Shown: positions 1 to 13,317 of the stretch, one piece after another
Position numbering within the stretch: the stretch's first letter is position 1
Layout of the letters: the number at the start of each line of letters is the position of its first letter
NCBI GenBank assembly: GCA_013399855.1
Contig: VXAY01001949.1
Location: 1,008,269-1,072,268 of the forward strand
Source: Oxyruncus cristatus
Lineage: Eukaryota > Chordata > Aves > Passeriformes > Cotingidae
Direction: 5' to 3'
Length of the DNA stretch: 64,000 nt
Made by a program: the position numbers and the translations under genes
Notes under the pieces: model-generated
What the model saw: the letters and a program-made list of their open reading frames with translations, nothing else
What the model was told of the DNA's origin: nothing
Database searches by the model: none

Positions 1-3000
1 TTAAATGAATACTGCAAGAACAGTTACCCGCTGAGACAGTAACAATCAGTAACGCGTATGCAAAACCAGATCTTGTGTTGGTTTGTGGCTTTAAAAAACA
101 TGATATATAATGTAACAGAACCTTCTTCCAGTCATCTGCCGGTAATATCCCCAGGCTGTGAGACCTCTGGAAAGGTATAAATCAAGTCTCTTTTAGGTTA
201 GGATATTGTATATGAATGATAGACACTTCTTCCTGTAAAGCAACACAACTCATTAAAGAAAACCAAACTTACGGAGTCAGAGATGACTAGAAAATATTTT
301 CCTTGTTAGAATTTTAATGTGAAGATATCACTTCTCTTCATCAAAGTCATTGAACTGGAATACACTGCAAGAAAGCTGATGGTTTCAGTAAGTGTTTTTG
401 AAATGCTAACTTTTGTTTAAGGACTAGCCAAGTATCATAAAACGCTTTGCTACACAGCAATTAATTTTAGGTGTGCATGGCTTTCCACAGTAATTCTACA
501 CCTTGCATTTGCAAAACGTGTTTTCAGAAAGCCATGGCTCTGCCAAACCTGATCCTGATATAGATTTTTACTTCATGAAACTCCCACAAAAAAACCCAGC
601 TGCGATGGCACTATATTCCTTCAGTCACAAATAAATTATCCCCTCTTCTAGACACAACACAGCGGTGGTTTAATTTTGTACAGCAGTACTATACAATAGA
701 AAGTGGAAATAAATAAGTCTACAGGATGAATTTGTTCAAAGAGAATGGCATTACGTAGCCATCTATCAGGGTTTGAGAGCTGATTTGTTGTGAAGAGTTG
801 TCTACACACAACACCTTGTTTTGAATGTGTTAAAAACCTCGAAGAATTTGTCACCTACACTAGTTTTGAGCACCTTAAATTGGCATTTCATCTAATATTA
901 AGCACTTTCAGTCATAAAGTACTTTTTAATTTCATCTGGGTATTGGTACAGCGCCTCCTGCCAAGTCACTCATTTTCCCATTCATCAGACTCCTGGATTT
1001 CCATTTGCACTTTCATCTGTGCCCTCTCCATTGTCTTCTCTGATCAGCCCTGGATTTGCCAATACACTTAGATGACACACTATTTTGTAAGTTATCTGTA
1101 GTCTGAATCCAACCTCTTATCAGTGCCTGAAAGAGTCTATATGGAGACAACAGATATAAATCAATATAAATATTTGCTTTAATGTTTTGAAACAGTCAAA
1201 TTCTTCTTCAAGCATGATGAAAATTCATCACTGACGCCTGAAAATGAAGTACACAGTCATTTAGTTGTGATCATACTGGAAAAACCCACAGCATCCAGAG
1301 ACTATGCAACTAAATATATACAGTAGAGCAAACAGACAAGGAGACTGCAATTAAAAGAGGTTAATATTATATCAGCTCTTGCTTATTTAATGCTCACTAC
1401 AGCAACAAATATAAGACACACGTGACTCTGCTCCCTGCTGTTGAAACAGACACGACTCAAGTCTCAGAACACACAAGAATAGTTTGTAACTCACTTAGAA
1501 AAGTGCAGGTTAATGAATTAATCTAGTGGCTGTTTTGCTCCTATAGAACCAAGTACCATGTACTTCCCTTGGATGTTTCAATCTGATCCCCATTTATATC
1601 AGCGGCACTTTATATGGTTCCTACTCAGATCCATGACACCACATAAATGTAGCTAAAGGAATCAATTCCTTGGCACTTCTGCACATATTTCACAGAGTTG
1701 GCGAAACAGAACATAAAAGCAAGCTACATTCTGAAACAAAGAGGTGACAATTTGGAGCACTTTCACTAAAAAATCACAGATTCATCCTTCACTTTTCAAC
1801 ACACAGTCTTCCTTCTCCTGACTTACATACAAGCCATGGCACCCCATAGCACTGCCAAGGCTTTCGCTACTGTGCTTCCTCCTGGGACTGTGCTGCACAG
1901 CCAGCAGAGGGAACTTTCTGGAGTGGTGGGAAGCTACAGCACCACCAGAGACAGGGTAAGAGTTTGGCTCAGAAAGGCAAGAGCCACGAGCTAGAGGAGT
2001 GAAGGTAGTTCAGTACAGACCCGAGCAGAGATTTAATGGTAGGCCAGGCATAGAAAGTGAGAAAGATACGTAATGGAAATACTGTGTAAAAAATGCATCA
2101 CACGTTATGGAAATTATAATGACGTTAAATCACATGCGAATGAAAACTAAGAAGCCAATGAAATATAAGCACTAAAGGCAAGAAATTTACAGGTTTTGTT
2201 TTTTTTTCTTTCCTTACAAATTTAACATTCTTTCTAATGCTGACCCTAGAAAGTGCTGTGTACTGTCACTGTACTGTTAAGCTTCTATGAAAGGTTAGTA
2301 AATCAGAAAAGGTGAGGAAGTAGGATAAGAAACAAAATCTTCCATGTTTTTTGTGCTACAGTCATTTTTCCTTAGGCTAGGAAGTCCCGTTTTTCCTCTC
2401 TGTCCTATATTTGGGGACAACACCCATAAAGTAAAGAATTAAAGAATGAAAATAGATTTTGGAGAAAATCTAATTTGGTAGAGTATTAAGTAATACTAGA
2501 TGGTTCTTCAAAACCTGAATAGTTTTCTTAATTGTCAGTGTGTTTCAGGACACACACTAGTTTTCCAATGGAAATTTTTTATGGACTATAAAGACAGATG
2601 GAAGAATTCCATGCTTACTGTTCAGTATACTTGAGCAATCAAAAAGTAGGTAAAAGAATTCAGCTATTTGGATCAGTGCTGACAACCAGAATCATGACAT
2701 ATTTCCCCCAAGAGATATATAAAGAGTAGCAAAGAAAGTATTCTCTATAGCACAGCAGGATGACAATGCATAATTGACAAAAGACCAGATGTACTTAGCT
2801 CCATTTAATACTTAATAAATCTTATCTGCAAAAATATTCTTCTGGTGGCTGTGCACAAAAGATGCTAGATGCATTTTCTAAAAACCTTTCCTTAGGTGCC
2901 ATTTCTGAAAAGAATACGGTTTTTAATACTGAGGTTTCATTGTTGAGGTAGGGATGCTTAGAGAAGGATTTGTACTGGCACTACAATTATTAATGTTACA

Positions 3001-6000
3001 ATGTCTGCTGAAACTTTACTGAAAGCTTGTAAATTGATTAGAACACAGTTCTGTGTGGACACAGATATGTCTGTGGAAATTCTGGGAAATCATCTAAGGC
3101 AGATTAAACTCAAGGTAATGAGAGGAGTCAAACAATGCTTTTCCATAAAAAGCCCAAACCTTTAATCAATAACATAAAGATTAAATGTTTTTGTTATAAT
3201 CAAGGAAATCAGGCAGTAATGGTAGATAGGATCATTCACACACCAGTCCATAGGTTTCCAAGTGTGTGTGAGAAATAGTAGTAGTAGTAGGGAACACACT
3301 TTCCAGATATCTGGAATGAAGATTAATGGTGTTGATTAACTTGCATTTATCAAAGGTAAATAGAAAACTGTTTACAGCAGATAACTAAAGTTAAGAAAAC
3401 TGATGACAAGATGATGAAGGACAAAGTGAACTTGAGTCATTCCCAACACCGCATATGGACATGTTCCTCATAAGCTTTTTCTGCATCTTTCTTCTTGAGA
3501 TATGCTATGAGCTAATTGTAGAATATACTAGCATTTGTCAATGGACAGATACATCTTTAGAGCATAGGAAAATGGTTTTTCTTCCCCTCATCAATTGTTT
3601 TCTCCTATTGATTTTGTCTTGATTCAAGGGGAATGTATTCACAGAATCAAAGCAAATGATTAGTTTTGTAAAATCTCTCAGATTGTTGAATAAAAAGCCA
3701 ACTGGGAGGAGGAGTGAAAACAATTCTGTGTCATCAAGTAATTTGGATTCCAATTCTACAGACATTTTCTCTGAAGAATGTTTTATCTACCTCATTTTTT
3801 TTTTTCAAAGAAGAGTGCTCTTTTAGAATTATGAATTTGGGAATAATTTAAAACAGTCAGGGTAGGCTAAAGCATATCTACTAGGAATACCACATGTGTC
3901 TGGATTTTTCAACTTCTACATAACTACATTCACATGAAGTCTGAGAAAAAAATAAGATTAGGTCAAGTTTTTCTGCACATTTAAGTGTTTCTAGGATTCC
4001 GCTATAGGTTTGTTCAACTACCATTTTCAGGCTTTTCTCTTCCCAAAAGAGCAAATTATATCAACTGTTTGGTTTTAGCTGCCTGAGTTTTAGAACTACA
4101 AAACCACAGACCTTACTGCATTCTTTTGCAGCAGGAACAGTTCCCAGCATGACAGAGGGCCAGTGGCAAAAGCAGCCAACCTGTTAATATTTGATAGCTT
4201 GTAGAGTGATGAAAACAGCACTCCTAAAACACAATACTTCCTAAACAGGTGTTACTTGGTATCTCCCCACATTAAAATAGATCTGATTAATAGAGGAGAG
4301 AAAGAGACAGGATCAAATATCTTAATTTTTAGATGAAAGCAGAACACATCTGAGTGGGAACACCAGAAGAAATTGTTTTCCTGGCTGATCAGAATGGAGA
4401 AAAACAATTTAGCAATTGCCTTAATTATGGAGCGAAAATATTTAATGAAATAACTAGCAAATATGAAATTTAATACTAGCACTCAGCGCTGTGGAGAACA
4501 ATGATTTAGAAAAGATTTTTCAGGTCCATCAAAATGCATTGCAATGGGGAACCATCACTCTGAGAAGACCCCTGAGAGACCCAGTAGGGCATCAGAAATA
4601 GAGTCTTGTAAAAACATCTGACTTTGCACCCTGGTAAAAATGTCACTTCTAGAGAAACCTGTATGGAGTTATATATGAAAAGAAAAAAAATCAGATGGTT
4701 GTTGAACTCATTTGGGGATAAACTCTGAGAAACCAGAGATGAAGTGATAGGTTTGTAAGACACCTTTTCCCTCCATATCTTTTTGTGAACTGTGGGCCCC
4801 GTCCATTGTATAAGTGGAAATTAGATTGTGTTTCTCCGTAATGAGAACTCTGTTCAGGGGAAAAACCAATGCACCTTTTTGTGAGGAAGCCCTGTGTCAG
4901 CCTCATCTTATGTCTCCCAAGTTCAATAGAAATGATGAAGATACTGTGCCATGGATTACCCAGGAACAGATAGCACAGAAGTATGGTTCTGTGACATGAG
5001 TGAAAGGGAAACCTTTTTACTGAATAACAGTTTGGAGGAAAAATCTGCAACAATCTGTAACCTCACTGAGTTCCATTTCCTACCTGTCTTGTCTCTCCTT
5101 TCATCATTTATATGCCCCTTCAAAGCAAGGCTTACAGGCTCTGTTTGAGTAACGCTTATTATGGCCTGATGAAGTTGCTTTGCAAAGTGAGATAAAAAGG
5201 AGAGAATAGCAGAGGTTACTGAAATGGCTAGGTAGGCAATTATTTCTGTTCATATGACCAATCTTGCACTGTAAGTAGTCTTCAAAACCCACCATTTACC
5301 TAAATTATCTGAACCAATTAATAACACGAATATTTACTTTAGCTAATATAGCAGAAAGCTTGCCCCTGAAAAAAACCCACATATTCTGCATATACTGGCC
5401 TAAGACATACCCAGTATTTACATCATGTAGCCATTCTCAAGGGAAAATCAAATCTTTAGAAGCCATGTCAATAAAACTAACAGTCTTTAGTGTTACCCTT
5501 CCCCTGGATCACTCCCTGGATCAGCACTGGATGCTGCAGCTTCAAAGGCTAAAGAGCAGACAGAATCATCTTTAACATCCTCCTCCTCTACATCTGTATT
5601 CATTAAGAAGTCCTACACCTTGCAAATATCTGTTTTCACCCATCTAGAATAGTTAGAGGCAGAGAAATAATCTGATAAACTATAATTTTATTTTCTACTG
5701 GTACATAAAATCTTACGGGTAGCCTATAATAACACACCTAATAAAATCTGCCATAATAAATGAGAAGATCATACAACGTTATCACTGACCAAAGGCAGGA
5801 ACCAATAATTTGCCCTACTGTTATTTGATAAGTCTATCTATCAACACGATCATTCTGAGTACTTCAAGAATGCTTTATTCAGACATTCACTAAGAAATTC
5901 TTACTGTTTTTTCATACAGATCTAATGACCTACTAGTTTCACATAGCTATTTATTTCACTGTCTAGAACAAGTCATGAAGGAAGTAGTTTATCTGACCCC

Positions 6001-6351
6001 AAACAAATCTTGCATGCACCTTGTTCTTGCTATTCTATACAATCACCTACAAGAATACAGGAGATGAAAGAGGTAATCCAACAAAAAGACTTATTTTCAG
6101 AAATGTACTTTGTAGGCCTAAGAGATCTGGACAGATAGGGAAGCAGAGAGGGTGGTTTGTTGAGTTCCACCACCTTACTGGGAGTCCTGCTGCCTCTTGG
6201 GACTGTGACACCTTGAATAGCCGAGTGGGCTGTTTTGAGCTGTATGAGACTTGAAAATCCCAACCCTGCCTCTCGGGCTTTTTTGAGTTTTCTGAAGCAT
6301 TTTATCTGTGAAAATTGTAATGCTGATCCCTTGACAAGTAGCCTAAATTAG
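1..6351. other. Non-coding AT-rich unique sequence
   Basis: I see no gene here. Frames longer than 100 codons (for example the - strand frame at 4691-5053) show no family signature and sit in AT-rich sequence with stops in all other frames. The stretch holds a short (TAG)5 run at 3276-3290 and scattered short poly-T runs. A short open frame at 5496-5612 on the - strand looks somewhat coding-like and is treated as a finding. It could be intron or intergenic DNA; the sequence alone does not decide. Confidence 0.6.
3276..3290. repeat. (TAG)5 microsatellite
   Basis: Five perfect TAG units in a row. It is a short simple repeat with no visible partner feature, preceded by a short GTGTGTGTG run at 3262-3270. 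Confidence 0.8.
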
Positions 6352-6380
6352 ATTTCTTTTTCTTTTTTTTTTTTTTTTTT
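6352..6380. repeat. Poly-T tract (18 uninterrupted T at the end)
   Basis: A T-run broken only by two C residues, ending in 18 consecutive T. The sequence following it is not a recognisable retrotransposed body, so I call it simple low-complexity DNA and not the tail of a - strand insertion. The T-run directly followed by AG also resembles a splice acceptor, but no exon-like sequence follows. Confidence 0.8.
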
Positions 6381-9300
6381 AGTGAGTAAAGCTTACTCAA
6401 CTCAGCACTGCAGATTTTGTTATAAACATTACAAAAACTAATATGATCCTTGAAATACTGAGTTCTACACTGAGGATAAGTTACAGTGATGTCATTTCCT
6501 GTCTCAGAATTGATTTACTCTTCTTTCTAACATTAGCATTTGTATTTATACAAATACACAGAATGTTTTCATTCTGTAGAAGCTTTTGCTGGAGAAGTAC
6601 AGAAGGTTTTTTTTAAGTCAAGATCTATATTAAGATCTCTTAATACATCTTCTTTTACTCCTTTCAATATCAAAATATTTATCATGCTTATTCATGGTGT
6701 GATTTTCCATCCCTATATTTAACTGGAAGAATCACAATTACTGCATTAACCTGGAATCATGTGAGCAGGCTCATAAAAATGGATGGCATGATCATATCTG
6801 GAATTTACACAGGACCCTATTCAAAAAAGCATATTCTGCCCTTACTGTAATATCATCCTCCAGAGCTTTAAAGTCTTTCAAGTGGAATAAAGATGTTGCT
6901 ATAATGACAGTGAATGTAATGAGATTAAATGTAGTTGGGAGTCAAGGTAAATGGCCTTACATCAGAAGGAATGTAGTAACACACATTCTTATAATGAAGA
7001 CAAAGGATATTACCAGCACATTTTTGCTACATTTCTTTGGCAAAGCAAGGCCACAGCAGGACATGCCATGTAATATGAATTCTGTGTTCCTTTCAGTGTT
7101 TTACATTTAATAAAACCTGCATGCTTTTAGACATAAAGGAATAACTAAAAAGAAATGTCTTCAATAGCAATGGACAACCTCCCTTAAAAAACTGACAATC
7201 TGTTTTATTTAGGAATTAAAAGAATTTAATGTAAGAAATTGCTTTAGAACTGGGATCATTTTTTCCTTGTGAAATCAAAATAATCACAGGGGAGAATTCA
7301 AGGCCCATCCTGAGGTCTGTCCAACAAAGGACATGCATACAGGTTTTCCCTAAGCTTGCACATTATTATGCAGACCTTTATTCCAACAGGAAAGCCCAAC
7401 TGGTCCTACAATTTACTTTGATTCTATTACTTTTAACATTTCTGAAGGAATTTATTAATAATTTTGCCCTATTTAACTTGAGATTCTACCTTTTAATACA
7501 CAGAAATAAAAGAGATCCTCAGGAATCTTATTTATCACAGAGGTCAGCAAGGTCACACACTGTTCACATAAGTAGGGATCTTTGAAATAATATTAGCTTT
7601 AATGTTAGCAAAGTCTATCTTAAAGTGCTAACCTACACTAGGAAATAAGCAATAAAATATGACAATATAGGGTTCTGATAGGTAGGATTATTTTTAGCTA
7701 TAGCAAGTCACATATCAGTGGTTTGTCACAGTTTTGCTGTGACAGTAGTATAGAAAACTTAAGTTAGTAAATGTAACTTCCATGAAAATTACTGAGTAGT
7801 TCTTTTGCTCTAATTACTTATTTCAGCTGTTAAAACCAATAGTTGCTGAAAATGAGCTTTTTCAAAAAAAGTAAGTGGATTTAAATGAGAATCTGACATC
7901 AAAATCCCCCAATCATCTTTAAAAACATAAACCTGAAAATCATAAAGGCCAACATTCCTGAAAGCTTCAGATGCAACACATTCCCTGGAAATGCACCAAT
8001 GGTTATACATGGAAATGAGTTCTCTCTGCCTGTGAATAGCTATACAGTTCTATAGTTTTTTATATGTGCAATGACCAGGAAATTCACACAGTAAAATCAC
8101 TAGGGATTGTAAGTGGACTGCTGCAAATCTTAATCAGTTTCGCGATTTATATGCCTAAATATCCTTTTTCCCATCTACCTGATTACAGAGCGAGATTTTG
8201 GGTAGACTTCTCTTACTCAGCTGAAATAAAAATGGAAACAGCAGTATCAACACAAGCAAAGTGCACAGTGGAACACGTGCACTGCATGACAGATTTATTT
8301 AGTAGTTGCTTTTTTAAATTAGCAATATGCTAATGTTTATGATTTTTGCAAAAGACCTTGGTTACTACATAAAATCATTTGATTGCAAAAGAAAAGCAAT
8401 AAAACAGAGTTTAGCCTTAAGAGATTATAGTCTCTTAATGCTGCTTCGAGTATGGAGGAGCATGAAATGAAAACCTTCCATTCAGGTCATGCACAGTAAT
8501 ATCAGCAGCACCAGTTAAACAAGCTGCTTTAAAGTCCTGATGCTGATCTCATCTAAGCAGAGAAAACAAACCAACTCAAATCCCACCACATTTCTTCCTT
8601 TTTGATTTCACCTCCTGCTTGTCTTCTGTGGCAACAGAAGCACAATTGTGTCAGTCTTCTGCAAGGTGGTTTTCTGTCTTTGGAGGTGCTGCAAGATACT
8701 ACAGGAATTCGCTCTGTGTATCCAGACGTAGCATCCATAGGTAATTATGGACTACACTGGTAACAGAATGAAGGGCAATTCATGTCAGCATATCACCCAG
8801 TAAATTCTCTGTATCTCAGCAGTAGCTGCAATTCACACTGGTTTATTTGGCCCTACTATTGCATTTTTGCTAATCCAAGTCTATTCTTTATTTCTTCGCA
8901 GAAATGACATCTCTATTGTAAGGTTTACAAACTATCACTGTTTACTTTTCAGTAGAGCTGCCTTATTACAGATTTTGTGATATCAGACTAAACATGATGT
9001 GTTGCACTGGTTTCCTCATTCATGAAATGAAACTTTTGATGGTAACTTGGCACTCCTAATGTAACCAAAACCAAGGCATTTTGAGAGGAAAAATGTAATA
9101 CAAGTATTGAAGCTTGAGAACGTGGACAGAATCATCAGCACCTCGCAAGTAGCTAAGAAGCCCTAAACAATGCCCTGTTCAAGTGATTTTGCAAATATCT
9201 TACAAATATTGCCAACATGTGACCACCTCAACAAAAACCAAGTGAGTTCAACTTTTGTATCAGCAGAGGAGTCCTGAAGGCCCCTGAAGTGCACAAAGCA

Positions 9301-10068
9301 TTTCACAAAATCAGCTGGCAAAGCCCAAGTTCTCTGTGCTACATGACTTCATTAAGACTTGACTTGCTCCCGTGGAGACCCTCTTCTTTTGAAATTCTAT
9401 TGTAATCAAAGCAAATCTGAAGAAATGAGATTACAAAAGCCTGACCTACTGCCAATTCATGTTCGACTGACATGTGAAGTACTACAATGTCATCGAGCCT
9501 GAAGAGGATTTTTGCAGCAGTGTTTATATATCAGCTTATGTGAAGAACACTCAAATCTTCGTTGCGAAGCCTAGCCATGATGATGATGTGAAGAACAAAG
9601 ATTTAATCATCTTCTCTAGAGAGCCCTTACTGTTTGCAGCCTTTCATAATAAACTTTATAATTTGAAGCTGTAAATGAGTGTAGGTAAGTCTTAATAAAG
9701 AAAGAACAACACAATTTAGGAATTCAAAGATATAGTAAGGAAGCTACATATACAAGAAGCTCTGTACTAAATATTCAGGTAACAACACAGCAATAAAACC
9801 GAGTACAGACGTAGCAATAAAATGTTTCTTAAGAAGTGAGGATCTAAGGGACACATCTCTTACTTGTTGGAAAAATGAAACTTTGTAGGAGCTCTTTGAA
9901 GGTGAGAACATTTAAGCTCAGAACTAAGTGCAAGATATCCTCTATAGCTTGCCTTTCTCTCTGTATGGCTCTTGTCACTCATCCCAGAAAACTCTTCAGA
10001 AATTGAATTTAGGAACATAAACACTGGGAAGGTCAGCAGAGGGGTAGATGCTGGAGTATTCTCCTTTC
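6381..10068. other. Non-coding AT-rich unique sequence
   Basis: No gene is supported. It contains an 18-bp interrupted palindrome at 6538-6555, a 17-bp one at 8318-8334 (arms ATTAGCA/TGCTAAT) and a near-perfect 22-bp palindrome at 8417-8438. The part 9290-9690 has a varied, non-repetitive composition of the kind seen in conserved non-coding elements. The 66-codon + strand frame at 9474-9674 lies in it, but has no recognisable domain. Confidence 0.6.
8417..8438. repeat. Near-perfect 22-bp palindrome
   Basis: The arms TTAAGAGA and TCTCTTAA are exact reverse complements and are separated by TTATAG, which is itself nearly symmetric. A cruciform or RNA hairpin with an 8-bp stem and 6-nt loop could form. 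There is no adjacent gene, so it is not a terminator in any supported sense. Confidence 0.75.
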
Positions 10069-10087
10069 TTTTTTTTTTTTTTTTTTT
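10069..10087. repeat. Poly-T tract (19 T)
   Basis: Nineteen consecutive T following CTCCTTTC. It is simple low-complexity DNA; no retrotransposon body is recognisable beside it. Confidence 0.85.
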
Positions 10088-10829
10088 GGCTGTTTCTCAG
10101 ATACCACAGCAATAGTGATTAAATAACAGTGAAAATTAGATTATACAGAATGAGAGGTTGGAAGTGACGTTATTTGTATCACTAGTGTTTGCTTCAAAAA
10201 AGATTTCAGCAGACAGAGTCTATTATTACTCTCTTCCAACTGATTAAATGCTTTAAAATTCTGTAAGTTTTGTAAGTAGAAAACAGCAGCAATATTTTAT
10301 TCCATAAGAAAATAAGATAGTGAGAGTTAAATTTGAGCATTATTGGGAAACCAGCATGTGGAATAAAAATTGCCTGTAGTCATCAGTCGTGTTTTATAAT
10401 TACCTTAGGGGAAAAGTCTTTAAAAAGAAGAGAAGAAGACATAGAGATCTAGTGCCTCCTGTGTTGCTTGTTGCAAGTTTAGAATGAACTGACTCATTTG
10501 TGGGTTTTCTTTCTTTCGAACCTGGTGAGTGTTTGTTCCCATCTCAGTTCTCACAGTCATCACTACTATCTCCACTTTGCTGGAAGATGTACTTTACAAA
10601 TCCATAATTTTACTCCCCTTTTTTTTTTTTCTGTGCTAGTGGTAATTATCATAAAATAAGCAAGAAAAGTGCTAAGAACCCCCTCTTCTTTCACATACAA
10701 AAAGAATGCCTTCTACAGGAAGATCACAGATTGACTCTGGAAGGGCTTCAGTAAACAAGAGGAAGAGACAACTGAAGAGATAAGCAGGTTTGGAAGTTAC
10801 CTGTTGAGTAAAAGACTGGGATAATTTTC

Positions 10830-10868
10830 AAGAATTCAATAATTTTAATGTAAGAATTCAATAATTTT
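10830..10868. repeat. Short tandem duplication, 22-bp period
   Basis: The sequence AAGAATTCAATAATTTTA occurs at 10830 and again, with one extra T in its T-run, at 10852. That gives almost two full copies of a 22-bp unit. It looks like a local slippage or duplication event. Confidence 0.8.
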
Positions 10869-11308
10869 TAGAAATATTTTTTTCAAGTTTGCTTACGTAT
10901 CTTCTCCTTACCTTTCCGTAGGCTGAAATTATGAACAGATGGGAGACATGATAAACACCTCTGGGGAAAGGGTGACTCCTGTGGCATGGTGGTGTTCCTC
11001 CTGGCAGCAAGGCAAGTGCTCAGTAAGACACATTTCCAAAACACCAGCCTAAGCCTTATGAAGACTGGCTCTTTTCTGCGTGCTCTGTGCGTCACAGCGG
11101 GTGAGACCCACAAAGTGTTCTGCAGGATAAAGTACTCTCAGGAAATACTTCAGTAAGGTGTCAAACAAATCTTCGTAACACTCATGAAAATGAAGTGGGG
11201 ATTTGTAGATCTCGCCCTGAACATTTCAATTCCTCCAGCTCTGTTGGATTCCATCTGAGGAACAATTTGCCTTCGACTTTCCTGTGGGTAGGTAAGTCAC
11301 TGACATGC

Positions 11309-11328
11309 TCTTGCAATCATTTGCAAGA
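11309..11328. repeat. Inverted repeat TCTTGCAA/TTGCAAGA
   Basis: Perfect 8-bp arms flank a TCAT spacer. The arm contains TTGCAA, which resembles a C/EBP half-site pair. The same arms occur without spacer at 38425-38440. Confidence 0.75.
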
Positions 11329-12270
11329 ATTGTTTCAGACTCACTTATAACTGTATGCCTGATGGGAAAACTTGGGTTTATGATCAGAAGTATTCATGTC
11401 AAATAAATGGCAAGAACCACACAAGCAAAAGTCTTGTCTGCTTTGAAGAGCTTGTTCTGTAGCTTAAAGCTTGTTACAGCAATACTACAAAACAAAGTGA
11501 CAAATCCCAATGGAACCCACACAGCCTCTGCGTGCAGATACATCCGAATTAGTCCATTAAAGATGCAAAGATTCTGAATGGTCCCATAACTTTCTCCTAA
11601 GTCCTTAGAAATTTTGTAGTGCCTCGAATGATGAAGGTATTTTATTCTACTCACAAACAACTGCTTTTCGGGATTATTTTGATTTTGTTAGGTATTTGTA
11701 GATACAAAAACATAAGAAGCTGGCATTTAAGAAATAACAAATTCTATAACAATGATTTGTCTGTTTCAAAGCAAAAGACAAACATTTATTTTCTGTTTTT
11801 TCTGCCTGTGATTGAAAAGGGAACAATGATATTAAGCCAGCTGTAACCCTCTGAATAACATGAGGTTCATATTAATGAAAATATTGGCACAGAGGTTCAT
11901 TTACAGAGAAGTAAATGTTAGCTGTAATTAATTCAGCAGCTTCTTGTTCCTTGAGTATTCAATCTCATACTGTGTGCTAGAAGGACCAACTGGTAAGATG
12001 ACTTGCAGCAATGTACACTTAGAGGGTTTTTTTGGTTTTGACGTCAGAAGATCAGAACTGCTGCTCTTGGAGTAACAATTCTGCCTCCAACTTTAGGCAT
12101 TCATTTAGAAATCTGTCAATCTTGTCTTACAGTTTTCAGTTTAATTTTCCACAGATTCAGAAATTATTTCTGATTAGTTATAGAAAGGCATCAACACTTT
12201 ATAAATCTTATTTCTAATGAGACTTTCTGAATATAAGAGTTCTGACCATGTTAAAATTTACAAATAAATT

Positions 12271-12313
12271 TATATAATTTATATATATATATAATATGTT
12301 ATAATATATATAT
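12271..12313. repeat. AT microsatellite, (TA)n-like
   Basis: Imperfect alternating T and A with short interruptions. It is a typical unstable AT-rich simple repeat and has no coding content. Confidence 0.8.
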
Positions 12314-12752
12314 TCATGCTTTATGCAGGTTTGTGTGTCTGACCTTTTCTCTCATTCTAGAAACTTCTGCTGAATTTGAATGAAATTCTGGCAGCATGGA
12401 AATCACACTGGGTTTTGCTATGCATTTTAGTGATGCCATATTTCACTCAGCCTTTTTATAGCTTAACTCTCATAACAACCATTTATTTGCTTTCCTCCAG
12501 AAGGTATCTTGGTGTGTTGTGGGCTCTGTATCTGCACTGCTGTCAGCAATGCTACTTCCACATGAGAATACAAGTCTGCTTTTCCTCAAGCCAATAAGAC
12601 TCTTTAAACCAGCAAAAAATGACAAAGTAATATTCAGCCCCAAATTCATTGATGTCTATATCACTTTGTAATTTCAGAATAAAGCAACAACAATTTCCCA
12701 GACAGTTGAAGAAATTTCATATTATTTGATTAAAAAATTAGGAATCTCTCCT
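12314..12752. other. Non-coding sequence, nothing recognised
   Basis: The 73-codon + strand frame at 12376-12597 is rich in hydrophobic residues but has no recognisable family and no supporting splice or promoter context. I see nothing else here. Confidence 0.55.
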
Positions 12753-12886
12753 GAAAAAGAAAAAAAAGAAAAAAAAAATCAAACATCCAAACCAAAAGAC
12801 AGACAAAAAACCCAAACCAAACAAAACAAACAAACAAAAACCCAAAACAACAAAAACAACAAAAAAAAACCCCACAAAAAAACCAG
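12753..12886. repeat. A/C-rich low-complexity block, (CAAA)n and (CAAAA)n-like
   Basis: About 134 bases almost entirely of A and C on the + strand, with degenerate CAAA, CAAAA and ACAAC units after an A-rich GAAAAA start. The reverse strand reads as a hydrophobic Phe/Val/Leu-rich open frame, which is an artefact of the composition. Confidence 0.85.
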
Positions 12887-13317
12887 AGGAAGGTAATGTC
12901 CACAAACCCATCATCATGACCAATGAGTTGAGGTTAGTACATTGCCAACTATTCTATGCTTTGTATAGATAATATAAGATGCTTGAAAAATGCTTTTTCC
13001 ATAATTACATTATGTTGAATATGCTTCCTTAGACATCTCCTTGCCAGTCCCGCATTAATTATTCAAGCAGGGTCAAATAAAAAGAGAAAATGGGACACAG
13101 GCTGAATTGCAAAATGGGAATTCTAGTTTCCCATTAGCTGCAGTTCTTCACGATTCTGCCTTGGTTGTTTGATTTGTAGACACTCAATCGTTGTTGTTCA
13201 GGGGCCACCTGGTCCAAAGGCAGTGCAGTGAGGAGAGTGCAGTGGGAACACTGACTGTGTAGAACTGAGGTGCTGAGCTACTGTGCTTTGAATTGGCGCC
13301 ATAGAGAAAGTCCACAC
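12887..13317. other. Non-coding sequence before a CR1 fragment
   Basis: No gene is visible. The part 13196-13317 is somewhat richer in GC and could be a diverged upstream portion of the CR1 fragment that follows, but I cannot match it with confidence. Confidence 0.5.

Larger units (their letters stand above)
10088..12270. other. Non-coding AT-rich unique sequence
   Basis: No gene is supported. The stretch holds an imperfect 22-bp direct duplication at 10830-10868 and an 8-bp-stem inverted repeat at 11309-11328. A weak CR1-like string occurs near 10150-10165 but is too short to call. Confidence 0.6.

Noticed and set aside
6352..6381. Poly-T followed by AG as a splice acceptor
   Set aside because: No exon-like sequence or donor follows within a reasonable distance.
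10136..10200. CR1-like string AGAATGAGAGGTTGGAAGTGAC
   Set aside because: Only about 20 bases resemble the CR1 3' end and the continuation does not match; too short to call.
12738..12923. Highly hydrophobic 61-codon - strand frame that looks like membrane segments
   Set aside because: It is the translation of the A/C-rich low-complexity block read on the other strand; the Phe/Val/Leu content is a composition artefact.
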